A DNA stretch of 64,000 nt from contig OX485804.1 of assembly GCA_950295325.1 (NCBI GenBank), positions 20,648,001 through 20,712,000 of the forward strand, written 5' to 3'. This DNA comes from Polytrichum commune. Taxonomy: Eukaryota; Streptophyta; Polytrichopsida; Polytrichales; Polytrichaceae. The first letter of the stretch is position 1. The number at the start of each line of letters is the position of its first letter. The notes under the pieces are model-generated. The model worked only from the letters and a program-made list of their open reading frames with translations. It made no database searches and had not been told where the DNA came from. Shown here piece by piece: positions 11,043 through 21,550 of this stretch. The translations under genes and the position numbers were made by a program.

Positions 11043-12809
11043 TTACTCCACAATAAATATGACAACATTTATTAAGAAAAAAATTAAATGAGGGGCTGCA
11101 ACCACTTCAAGAAAGTCCAAGAAGAAAAGGAAAGAAAAGAACGATTAAAATACGCTTAGATTTGAAAATAATATTTTGAATACCGAGTTATGAAAATGTG
11201 TAGAATATTTTGAAGTTCACATTATGCACGATAACTTAGTAGAGTTCCTTGGGGTGATGAGAACTTTAGCGGGGCCAATAGTGGACCCCTTGGAAGTATT
11301 AAAAAAAACTGATGATTAATAGGAAGGTGATGAGTACACTAAAAAGGATATTTAGTGCTTGATACACTAAATACGAATGCATACACTAAATGTCAATAAC
11401 CCTGTGAAAGTAGGTACCATTAAATGTAAACTCAAACACTAAATATCAACTATGGTAATATGTGGAAGTTACATGTGTTGAATTTAGTGTCAATAAGGAT
11501 ATGAGAACCATGTTTCATAGGAAGGGAGGTGGCAGTAGGGAAGGTAGCGACACATTTATGTTTAACACTAATTGTTAAGAAATTGAAAATCAATAGTGAG
11601 CAGAGTAGGGTGATAACAACATTAAATATAATCAAACACTAAATATCCTTTTTAGTGTAGTGATACAATCTAGCCTTGATAATATGACACTTGATAACAT
11701 GACACCTTGATTATACGACGCATTTCCCATCGACCAAACTTTCTAGTGTTATTTTACCTTGATATTACGACTACAACGCTTGTAATACAACATATTGTAG
11801 GCTTGACTTGTCATATAATCGAGGTAATCAATGCGCGCATAAGGTGGGATGCACACTAGGATTTACCTTGGGATCAGGGAGTACATGGTAAATTCATCAC
11901 TAGGTTAACTTAATTTAACTCACGTTCATTGTTTTAAGCCTTGGTTTCAAAACACACATTACACTTTTGAGTCTTTGGGTTTGGGTGAAGGTTAAAGGGT
12001 TTAGGAAATTCTAGATTTGCAAACTAGAGTTTTGAAGTTGTTGAATTCTCTTCTCGATTTAGAAATTTGTCCTCATGCTTGAACTCACATCTCTTTAGTG
12101 TCACGCACCTCTCCATGAGGAGTGCCCGAATCACCATGGGCACAAGGGGGACCCCGGAGTGACACCTGGGACTTGTGCCGCCATTGGTGAGGGGGCCCAA
12201 ATGATCCTAGTGTGGGTGAGGGCCCTGATTGTTAAGAACGCCTCCCATCCAGGGAGACTAGGAGTCACAAGGTTAAGGCCGTGTATTATGAGTAGCTTAT
12301 GGCATCCAAATTCTAGAATGCTAAAAAACATCTCAATTGGAGGTGTGAGCTTGGAGATATGACAATTTCAGTGGGGCGCAGTCCAGGGACAACACTCTAG
12401 GACAACAGTGACCTGGGAGTGGCGCCATGGACTGCCTAGGTTTGAACAACCATATCTTCCTCAATACTTCTTGAATGAAGCAAATGAGGGGTTCATTTGC
12501 ATTTATGTGAAGAGCAGATGTTGATAGAGTGGTCGCTTAATAGCATCAAAGATGATGAGAAGAAGTTATGGTGGTCTAAAGTTGCTAGGGGCTTCTAGCC
12601 CCAACGGCTAAGGGAAAATGTCTATTTGGCCCCAACCCTTAAGAGAGAGACAAAAGGTTTCTTGACGGAGGGGTAGGGACCTTGCTCAAAGTCCTAAAGG
12701 CTTGTACGGGTGAGGCGGCTTTGCTGACCGACCCCACCTAGAGCATACTTGGCAACTATGTTTATGGTTGTTGTAGTGTTGCTTTGGCCACACAATGATC
12801 AACTCAAGA

Positions 12810-14053
12810 ACACGCACACCCTACACCATACTTCCTTCAAAAAGATTGGTGGCACTCAATGCAAGAAACGCCTGACAAAGGCCCCATCAGACACCTTGGC
12901 AAATACATCCTTAAACATGACAAAAAACATAACCTTGAAATCATAGCCACTCAAACCCACCAATTGCACAAATGGCTTGATAACAAAGACATTGACAAAA
13001 CACTCTCAAATGATTTATGGAATAGCCATGTCATCACTGATAAACAAAAAACATGTCTAGTAAAATTTAGAACCGGGCAATATATGGGGCATGCTCGGAA
13101 ACAACTTTTCTTCGGTAGGGACGCATACCCATCCCATACATGCCCCATCTGCAACTCCCTAGAAGCAGACACATGGTTACATGTACTCCTTAAATGCAAA
13201 CAACAACACATCCATGCATTAATAACAAACCGACATAACAAAGCAGTGTGGGAAATACGTAAACTCCTCATCTCAAACAAAATCTCAAGGCACTACATAC
13301 TCATGAACGCAGGAACACACAATGAAATACCCCAAGAAAACACAGTTCCAACATGGTTACTACCATGTACATGTGGTACCCAGAGATGCCATTGCAACGC
13401 TAGATTCAAACCAGACATACTATGCGTCCTAGGTCATCCATATAACCATCCACCACCAGACGCCCCTACACCATAAATTACTATCCAATGTATAGAATTC
13501 AAATATTGCAATGACATGTTTACTGCTGAAACTAGAGAAAGGAAAACCACAAAATATCAACCACTCATTAACAACATCATAGCAAGGGGATGGAACACCG
13601 CTCCACTCATAGTACTAGCAGCAGGTGCCAGAGCCACCACTCATATCCCCTCGATGAAAGAACTAGAAACAAAGCTTGAACTTCCACCCACACAAATTCG
13701 GAACACATTTAAACAAATCAACTTAATCGCCATACAATACGCACACTTAATACTAGTCCATAAAAGACGAATAGAAAATAGACAACCTATCACAAACATA
13801 CAAAACCACACATAAGATAAATAATAAAGTTAAAATAATGATAATAATAGATGACAATAAGAACAATAATGATAATATATTACCGGTTCTCCGGTAAAAC
13901 AATTGTCACTAACATAGTGTCTACTCCCTGCAAAGGGTGAAGTAGTATTACACCCAACGCCATTACCCTGGGGTATGGCCAAGGGTGTTCTACGAACAGA
14001 CACTTTATTCACTCCGGCCCCTTAAAGGGGACCGGAGTTCTTCTTCTTCTTCT
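12810..14053 (+). mobile_element. 5'-truncated LINE insertion with perfect 14-bp target duplication
   Basis: TGATCAACTCAAGA is present at both borders (12796-12809 and 14054-14067). The LTR copy at 55758-56738 carries the same sequence once, so it shows the empty site. The insert contains the last part of a LINE ORF2 (12811-13815), an AAT-rich stretch (13816-13873), a 3' segment (about 13895-14040) ending GGACCGGAGTT, and a (TTC)n tail. The start lies within the end of the RNase H region, typical of aborted reverse transcription. The 3' segment is shared with the SINE at 3261-3625. Confidence 0.9.
12811..13815 (+). pseudogene. LINE ORF2 C-terminal fragment
   Basis: The frame is open from the insertion point to a stop at 13474-13476, then continues in the same frame to 13815. 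So a single TAA breaks an otherwise intact 3' ORF2 fragment. It contains the CCHC-like knuckle CPICNSLEADTWLHVLLKC (about residues 111-129 from 12811), typical of the region after RT/RNase H in LINEs, and a tail (about 13516-13815) homologous to the reverse LINE's 625-912. With no RT or endonuclease it cannot move by itself. The good preservation suggests a fairly recent insertion. Confidence 0.85.
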
Positions 14054-14509
14054 TGATCAACTCAAGAGTGGAATTCCATGGATGGAAGTCCACATCTAAT
14101 CATTGCCTACCTACTAAGGGGAGAGTCCCGAATGTATGTGTAGGAGGGTTTGGTGACCAAGCTATGAGCTTGGAAATATGCAATTCAGGGAGTTAACCAT
14201 GCATGTGCATGGGATGTGCAGGCTAGCGCTCGTGGCATTTGCTAAAGTTGGGTACCGGTCAAGATAAGTTAAGGAAAGCTAGAAAGGGTTGTGACATTTC
14301 AACTGGAAATTTCAATCCTTGTTAACTTATTTACCTAGATTTGCCCTTGCCACTCTTAAATTTCTTGGTTCAAGAGGTGTCGGTAATCTTCAGTGGTGGA
14401 TGCTTTTCATTTTGGTTATAATTTCAACAATCTTGGTGTTGATTACCATGCATGTATACAAAACAATTTGCGCACAATTTGGTATGCATTGACCTCATCC
14501 GCATTGGTT

Positions 14510-15012
14510 ATGGCATTGGAAGATGTTTACAATATGGATGAGATTAGTTAACTTTATTGTGCCCTACCAAATAAGTCACCAAGGCAAGGACAAGTTCTTG
14601 GGCGCATAATTCCAAAGGACCGTACCACTCTTGTTCTTGTTGTAAACATGACAAACATTGATGAGTTGAACCTGTGGATATTTACAAATCTCTACGCCCA
14701 AGATGCTTTGGAAGGTGGTTGCCAACAAATTGTGTGTGATGGTTTGCACACCAAATGGCCTAGATGACATTATATGTATTTGAGAGTTGGATGACGAGCC
14801 TCAATATACATTTCAAATCTCAGAAGCAGAAGGTATTTTTAATTATGAACAATACTGCTACTCATTCCCTTAAGCATGTTGGTAGGGGTGAATCATTTGG
14901 TTTTTCAAACTTACACCTTAACAATATTACTATTGCTTTCTTACCACCTAATGTTACATATGTGGCACAACCCTTGGATCATGGAATAATTGCTTCATTC
15001 GGTTCAATATAA
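14510..15012 (+). pseudogene. pogo/CENP-B-type (DDE_1) transposase fragment
   Basis: Three blocks in order match the DDE_1 transposase core. YNMDE at about 14528-14542 has the first catalytic Asp. A block with GRIIPKDRTTLVLVVN (about 14600-14648) follows. Then comes a long block (14764-15012) with NNTATHS in place of the usual DNAxxH, FLPPNVT, and QPLDHGII carrying the last Asp. The second catalytic Asp has become Asn and several stops occur between blocks, so the enzyme is dead. The N-terminal DNA-binding half is not recognisable. A related but worse-preserved copy is at 29140-29300. Confidence 0.75.
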
Positions 15013-15360
15013 GAAATTCTTTTTGAAATGGGTTCTCTCTTAGTTGAAGAAAATAATGCCTAATGTAAGGCATCCTATTGTGTGGTGCTCTCAAGTGTGG
15101 AGAGAGATGAATCCCCAAATCATATGAAATAGTTGAAGGATGTCCAAGATTTTACTTGTAGACTAGAGTGCCAATTTTGCCATGAATTTTGCGGTGAATG
15201 TGAGAAATCGAGAATGAAAGAAACAACAAATTAATTAGCAAGTCTCATTTCCTCTTTGAATCTTGGAAGTGAAGAAATTCTTATCCAAGACTATGTGCAA
15301 TGGCAAGAGAGGAAATTGTCGATGCAAAGTACATCATAGCTAAGTTGGTGGATTTGGCAC

Positions 15361-16376
15361 CAATGATCGGGGAGATCCGGCAACTAGTTGTAAATTAGCC
15401 GAGTGAAATTGCAAAATTACCGATTTTTTGGGGGAGATTTCGGCCGTATAACTGAGTTAAATATGAAGAGTATAGGAAATCAACTGACCAATATGAGATA
15501 ATGTAGGAAATTTCACCCCTTAGGCTTAGAAAATGGCGGAAATGAGTTGGGTCTCCCGAGGATATAGGCGGATATTGGCTGGTCTCCCAAGGGTATGGGT
15601 GGATATTGAATGAGGGAGGTTCTCAGCCGTGTAGGTCACAGGAAACTTAATGATGCTTTTGCTTCATTATTGCATTTCATTGTTGACGGCTAGCGTTTAG
15701 AATGTATTATGAGTGTGTCTATGTAAGATCTTTGTGGTGATCTTGATAATGTACTAATGGAAGCCATAGCTTTATGAAGGAACTCTACAAAGTTTAGATG
15801 GTTGTTTTCACATCCACTAAGATACCTTTCAGGGCATTTTCCTCTTGAAGGTGAAAGATGATATTGTTGATTTTGACTCTAACAGTTGGTGAATTTCATT
15901 TTTGTATATAGTATAGTATGTTAGGTTAGTCTTTTATCATGTTGTGGCCTCAAATCTAATATGATGTTTTAAGACCTACGTATGATAGAAGAGTTTATCC
16001 ATGGCCATCAACCAGTTGATGGCTTATTTTAGGTTCAACTCATGCTACGGATAAATTATTGATCATTCTTGTTGGATGTTGATATCATTACATATTATTG
16101 TTGTATGCTGATATGTTCTTTGGACATTGTTGTTGAATGGTGTATGTTGTTTGTAGATATAATTGGAAAACCAACTTACTTATCAATGCCCGAGTTTTTG
16201 GCCGGTTGTCATTAGAATGAAGAGGAAATTAACCGGCACTTGAAAGAAAATATAGGATATTGGCTGATCCAAATTAATGACAACAAGTTTGCAACCGATC
16301 AAATCCTAAAAAAAACGGTAGAAATTATGAAGGGATGGATTTTAGCTGGTTGAGCTCAAAAATCTCCCGAACCCTG
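15361..16376. mobile_element. hAT-like non-autonomous element (1016 bp)
   Basis: An 8-bp direct repeat TTTGGCAC flanks it (15353-15360, 16377-16384), the length typical of hAT elements. The ends are weakly inverted: CAATGATCGGGGAGAT at the left and the complement of CAGGGTTCGGGAGATT at the right. The related pogo copy at about 29625-29650 runs straight through this point (GATTTGGCAtggGATAGAG), giving an empty site. Nothing coding is seen inside. Confidence 0.8.
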
Positions 16377-16384
16377 TTTGGCAC

Positions 16385-16905
16385 GGGGTAGAGAAATCCA
16401 TTTGGGTTTACCTTTGAATGAAAAGCCAATGGAGGGGAATGATGTGATTGACCAACCAACACCAACAATCAAGCTTCCTAAAGCCCGTGCGTATGCCCAA
16501 TTACTATCAAATTCTGCAATGGAGCATCCTTCACTGTTTGCAATTGTAGATGTGATGAACATGCAGTCTCTCATGGATAATTGAACAAGATGTCAATTCC
16601 AAACATCACCAAACATCATTTGAAGACAATAAAATCTCAATATTCTCATAGTGAGACATATGATGAAGACATCATCATGGGACTAATTTTTTGGTAAACT
16701 CCATATTGTGTGACGTTGTGCCCTTATTTTCTGAATAAAAATGTTCTTTCACACTTATGTATCTCTTTTGTGTATGCAAAAAGACATTTTACCTTGAAAT
16801 AGGCCATTTCCTTGAAAAACCTCAATAATACGACATTTAAGACCAAAATGTCATATTATGCAAAACACGACACTTTCTTGCACAACCAAACGTGTCATAT
16901 TAAAG
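16385..16905 (+). repeat. 3' part of pogo-like element, copy 1
   Basis: 16385-16760 aligns with 29640-30000 in the second copy (shared GAATGAAAAGCCAATG, GGGGAATGATGTG, ATCATCATGGGACTA). In one frame 16378-16584 is open for 68 codons and may be the C-terminal transposase tail, but I cannot assign it. The right terminus with GTGTCATATTA follows at about 16890. Confidence 0.5.
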
Positions 16906-16959
16906 GGGGGAAACAATAGTCTAAGAATAAAATTGGCAAGTAGAATATCTTGCCTCCCT

Positions 16960-17245
16960 CCACGCCTTCCTTCCTTCCTTGCTTGCTTGTAAGTGTTTTC
17001 TCCTCTCACTCTCCACCATTTTAACTTGGGTCTTCTTTTGGCCTCATACACATTGTGTTCAAGTAAAGCAACCCCGTGTACATCAGAGCCCAACATTTTT
17101 CCTTTAAATTGCACCCATACCCAGACCATGCCCATCAGCAACGACCTATGCCCACCCATGTCCACCCATAGCATGACATGTGCGCACCCATGCCCACACA
17201 TAGCATGACATGTGCCCACCCATGCCCACCCATGCTATTTAAATT
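16960..17245. repeat. Low-complexity CTTCC and CCCACCCATG repeats
   Basis: A short CCTTCCTTCC/TTGCTTGC run (about 16963-16990) is followed, at 17110-17240, by repeated CATGCCCACCCATG and ATAGCATGACATGTGC units. The CCCACCCATGCCC motif is the same as in the 41-bp minisatellite at 17555-17720. No gene is supported. Confidence 0.6.
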
Positions 17246-17286
17246 GCGCCCATGTATTCAAAAATTGTGTAATGTGTATTACCCGC

Positions 17287-17530
17287 CTACACCAAGTCTT
17301 GGTTGGATTGGACAAATAAAAGATCGTTCACTATCATTGGCTTCAACCCGGAGCGCTTCTTGGTTAGCGTATTCCCTGCATCTGAGAAATTTGACTCCGT
17401 TTTGGAGTTGGATGCAGGGATGCACAAAACCGAACACGCCACGTGCGACCACTCGTGCGACATGATGGGGAATGTGGGGACTCCTTTCAGCTTCCACCAC
17501 AAGAGAATATTGAATTTAGCAGTGGTATCC
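17287..17530 (-). pseudogene. hAT transposase C-terminal dimerisation domain remnant
   Basis: On the minus strand this encodes the hallmark C-terminal hAT block: LLWWK, FPIMS, then CIPASNSKTESNFSDAGNTL, then KRSGLKP and a final LLFVQSN. The Ser/Glu/Phe-Ser cluster (xSxxxE..FS.aG) matches the family's conserved dimerisation domain. The reading frame is open for 190 codons (17859-17287), but its N-terminal two thirds are minisatellite sequence rather than transposase. The RNase-H-like catalytic core is absent, so it is a relic, possibly a source for nearby hAT-type insertions only in evolutionary terms. Confidence 0.8.
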
Positions 17531-17554
17531 AATATGCTTTGCTTTAGCCCATGC

Positions 17555-17720
17555 TCACCCATGAACAATAACATTGTAGCCATGCCCACCCATGCCCAGC
17601 CATGAACAACAATATCGTAGCCATGCCCAACCATGCCCAGCCATGAACAACAATATTGCAGCCATGCCCACCCATGCCCAGCCATGAACAATAATATCGC
17701 ACCCATGCCCACCCAAAACC
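17555..17720. repeat. Minisatellite, 41-bp unit, about 4 copies
   Basis: ATGAACAA begins at 17561, 17602, 17643 and 17684, giving an exact 41-bp period. Each unit also holds TAGCCATGCCCACCCATGC. Because 41 is not a multiple of three the units read in shifting frames, yet all frames on the minus strand stay open and give Trp/Gly/His-rich peptides. These are not genes. Confidence 0.92.
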
Positions 17721-17989
17721 CATGGGCATGGGCATGGATATGGGCACCCAATGTAGGGCTCTGGTGTACATACAATAAAACAATGAAGCAACCAAGGACC
17801 ATATTTAAAGACATGCAATTGCTGCATATCACAAGAAATACTGCAACCGTGGCTCTCATTGTCCAATGCGTATTTGAGATCGGTTTTAGTGGTCATGATT
17901 GTCTTAGGAGTGCACAATGTCTAAGAGGCCCCTATCCAATTATCCAACCCTTATCCCTAGGTTCCATACCTCATTGACCGATTGCTTTT

Positions 17990-19555
17990 ATTCGTTCTTG
18001 CTCTCTAGTTTCTAAATTTTTAAGGGGCTCCCTGCAATAATGACCCTGAGTGGAAAAAGGCCCACCCTCGATGATTACACACCCAAAGACTATAGAGTCT
18101 TGCTCTTTGAGCTATGCCCTACACCAATCTTATGGAGGTAAAAGGGGTCTAGTAAAAACATGTGCTCGATATGTGTGTGGTTTGACTCGTCTCAATTGGG
18201 TCCATATAGGTTATGTTTATTGGAGATGCTTATTTTGGAGTAGAAATTACCTTAAGATTTCTTAATATAATCCAATGGTATTGTAAGGGGGGATGGGTGC
18301 GAATTTTAACCCTCCAATATGTAGAGCCATGTATTTGAGAGCAAAACCATTATTGGTTCTATAGATTCATAAATTCACATGTTTTCGACTGTGTGTGTAT
18401 GAGAGAAAGAGAGAGACGCATGGGTAGTCGGACCCACCAAGAAAATTAAGGATCGGTCCATCAAGCTATCTTACTTGTACATTGATATGTACATTGATAT
18501 GTACAATTAGGTTGCCTTCACAAATACATTGTCTCTTCTCTCATGCAACTCACGTAAGGTGAGAATTAGAGAACATAAGCTTATAACTTTATTTATTGAT
18601 ACGTATAGCAACCACACAAAAAAGAAAAAGTTGTTGAAAGCTAAATACACTTAGAGCATGTTCACATGTTATCAACACACACCCCTAAAAACCCTTACCG
18701 CCAATTTACAAGGGTTTTCTAACACAAGTGGTTCCCATACGTTCTCCACATCACTACTTTGAGGGGTCTAAAGCCTTCTGCCCCTCCAAATATTCAACTT
18801 TTAAAAGGGTAGGTTCCAATTCCTTAATAAGGGAACCAACTATCAATACCTTGCATTCATCAACGAAATAAAGTCATAAGTCAACTATTTCTATATAAAG
18901 CCTCATGCATTGTAAGATATCAACTTTGATCATGGGACTTATAATTTATGAAACTCATATAGAGTGAATATGTGGAACATATAACAAGAGTATTCCCCTC
19001 TAAAGTGTTACCCTATTTAGCACCCCTTTGTGTTTGCGTTTGGTGTACAACGTGCAATCATGCCCTTAGATAAAAAGCTGATATGAAACTTTTATCAATT
19101 CAATTTTTGAGGAGTACATGTGACATTATCATTTAAAAAGTGAACCCTCTTGGTACTACATTGGTTGGGAGCCAATCACACAAATATTGTGCCAACAATA
19201 ACTCAAATTTCATTGTCTTTTGTACTCATAATGAAGATGGGTTTCCTGCATCTCTATGTGCACAATGAAGTCCAACATGTTTCATTCTCATTTCCTTCAG
19301 CCATCAAGTTGGTCAACAGAGACTTATACCACCTGAACCAAGTCCAGTGTAAGGGGATAGTTTTGGGCATAATTGGTCGAGATCCAAGCGCTTCCAAGTC
19401 CAACAGGTTACATGTTGTGATCATTCAGGTTTCCTTTATTAATTTGAGGGTATTATTCCATAGATTCCTCTAAAATGATCGGTAATTATCCTGAAGTCTT
19501 GAACTTCATCCGGTTCATCTGTAATTAGCAGTTGGTTCACCCTGTTCATTAATTG
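17990..19555. other. Intergenic, no gene seen
   Basis: AT-rich sequence with no convincing ORF, splice pattern or transposon end. Small local repeats exist, such as a duplicated TACATTGATATG at about 18480-18505. The 107-codon open frame at 19150-19473 has no recognisable domain and is not called. Confidence 0.5.
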
Positions 19556-19559
19556 GGTC

Positions 19560-20850
19560 TCTCTAACTGGTTCCAAATCTCTTTACCAATACTGCCAAGC
19601 ACAAGACTCTGTTGAAGCATGACCTTTATGAGTAATATTGACAGTCTATCATATTAGAATATCATGCAAAAGCAAAAGGAGATGGCAGAAACCATGCTTC
19701 CCTATCTTAACTTACATGATGTCACAATCTCGTGCAATTAAATTCTTCTATGAAGACCAAGTAAGGTAGCGACAACTTAAGCCAAGAAGTTAAGGTAATT
19801 GGCATACACGTGGTAGTTGTATGAACCCCCAAAAGAATCCCAGGTAGAAGAAAAGAGGCAAGGTGTACTGCTAAGTTTTTAATTCTTTTTCTCCCCCCAA
19901 TATTGAAGTATATACGAAATTTTGAAGTGCAAACTTGAGTGTTACCCAAAATCATGAAGGAGGGGGCCTGATGTTCACATGGGCAACATTCTCATAATGA
20001 ATATGTACTCATTATGCAAGATTTTGAGGGTGTTAATTTTGGGGCTTGTGTTTGTTTAGGGTGCTCCTACCTTGCAAGTTCCACATCTAGAAGATGAAAG
20101 CCAAAATGCCACCTTTTTATGGAAACATGCTGCCTCACACTTCAGATCGGAGCTTTTAAGGTGTCCAAAGTGTTCCTCAATGTCGTGCTGGTAAATGAGA
20201 CGATCCTCAATCAACTAGTACTGCCAAACATAAGACTCCTGTTGTGGCATCATCGTAATTAACTAATATTGACAGATAATCATGAGAATTATGAAAGAGC
20301 AGAAGGTGGTGGCAGAAACCGTGCTACCTAGTCTTACGCAGTCTCTTGCGATTCGAGTCTCTTGGAGAGACCAAAAGTATGAATTTCACATCTGGAAGAT
20401 GAAAGGCAAATGCGACCTTTTTTTTAATTGTGGATGGGTCTCGGGTTGGTAACATGCTCAAACTTGACATCGGAACTTTCAAGGTGTCCATATTGTTTCA
20501 TCAATGTGGTGCTGGCAAGGATCAAATCCCTAAACAACCAATGCCGCCAGAGACAAGAATCATAGAAACATTATGCCAAAAGCACAAGGAGATGGGCAGA
20601 AACCATGCTACCTAACCTCACCCATGATCTGTCGCAATTTGACTCTCTTGTAAAAGATCGCATACGTGTTTCCCATGTAGAAGAAGTAAACCAAATGCTA
20701 CCCTTTTTAATGGATAAGCCTCGACCTGATAACATGCTCAAACTTAAGGTCGGAACTTTCAAGGTGTCCACATTTCTTCCATCAATGTTGTGCTGGCAAG
20801 AAGCAGCAATGCCAACGGCCTTATTTACATGGACCATGGTCAAGCGGCAC
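19560..20850 (+). repeat. Degenerate tandem repeat of about 280-325 bp, about 4 units
   Basis: CGGA(A/G)CTTT(C/T)(A)AAGGTGTCCA recurs at about 20147, 20472 and 20750. GGCAGAAACC(A/G)TGCT(A/T)CC recurs at about 19685, 20310 and 20592. Together they define three to four decayed units of a tandem repeat. Short ORFs inside differ between units and look accidental. Function unknown. Confidence 0.7.
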
Positions 20851-21550
20851 TAGATTCCCGAAGTCTACCTACCTACTCTCGATTGTACATGTTTCCTTTG
20901 ACCACAGTAAAAGGGCATACCTCAGGCTTGGTTTTGCCTACAATCTCTTTAAGTTCCAATTAGAAATAGTGCGCAGCATAGACGTAAGTCCAATCCAACA
21001 AGCACTTGGGGTCACCTCTACTTGTATCTCTTGTTCAATTGTAAACAAAATCTCTTCTTACAAATGCGTCTTGATGAACTCATGTATGAGAAAGAATCTG
21101 TACCTGTTTTTGAATACTCGCCATGTTATAGTAACAAAGGAATCGCCTGAACAATCAAGAATTTGCTACTCTCAATCTTCTGCGAATAGCAAACCCATCA
21201 TGTTGGTGCTGTTTGATTGGATGACCCGAGCTCCGAGAAGCCACTGAAATCGCAGAGGAGTAGAGCGCACCCATACTCCAGGACAAGATCAATAAACATT
21301 TTGTGCATATTGCTCAAGCAAAGCCGACAATTGTTCCAGCCTGTACTCCACCGCCGGCCATTTCGAGAGCTAGTAATGTGCTCTCTCAAAGAGCTCACTC
21401 AAAATATGTAACAAGTAATTGGGTCCATGCCGTCCAGACCCATTGGTATGAATTTGGGTGTAGGGTTTTGAAACTTTGGGAACGGTGATGGCCTCAGCGT
21501 CCATGCTGCATTATAAAATAGATTTCAACAACGTGTCGCACTTCTGAAAC

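Larger units (their letters stand above)
12099..14296 (+). mobile_element. Probable solo LTR, copy 1, split by a LINE
   Basis: The sequence starts TGTCACGCACC and ends GGTTGTGACA, a TG...CA pair with short inverted ends as in LTRs. It is homologous along its length to 55758-56738 and, in reverse, to 61989-62973. Without the LINE at 12810-14053 it is about 940 bp. No internal retrotransposon genes, primer-binding site or partner LTR are seen, so solo LTR is the best reading. Flanks TTTAG and TTTCA do not form a clean target duplication here. Confidence 0.65.
11672..16905 (+). mobile_element. Decayed pogo/CENP-B-type DNA transposon, copy 1, with nested insertions
   Basis: The left end is a TAATATGACAC-containing region near 11680 and the right end is GTGTCATATTA near 16890-16903, inverted relative to each other. 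Transposase remnants lie at 14510-15012. The element is interrupted by a probable solo LTR (12099-14296, holding a LINE) and a hAT-like insertion (15361-16376). Its outline is confirmed by a second copy at about 27720-30720, which aligns before, between and after these insertions. Exact termini are uncertain. Confidence 0.65.

Noticed and set aside
12131-12362. 66-67 codon ORFs on both strands
   Set aside because: They lie inside the LTR-like repeat, and the other two copies do not conserve the frames.
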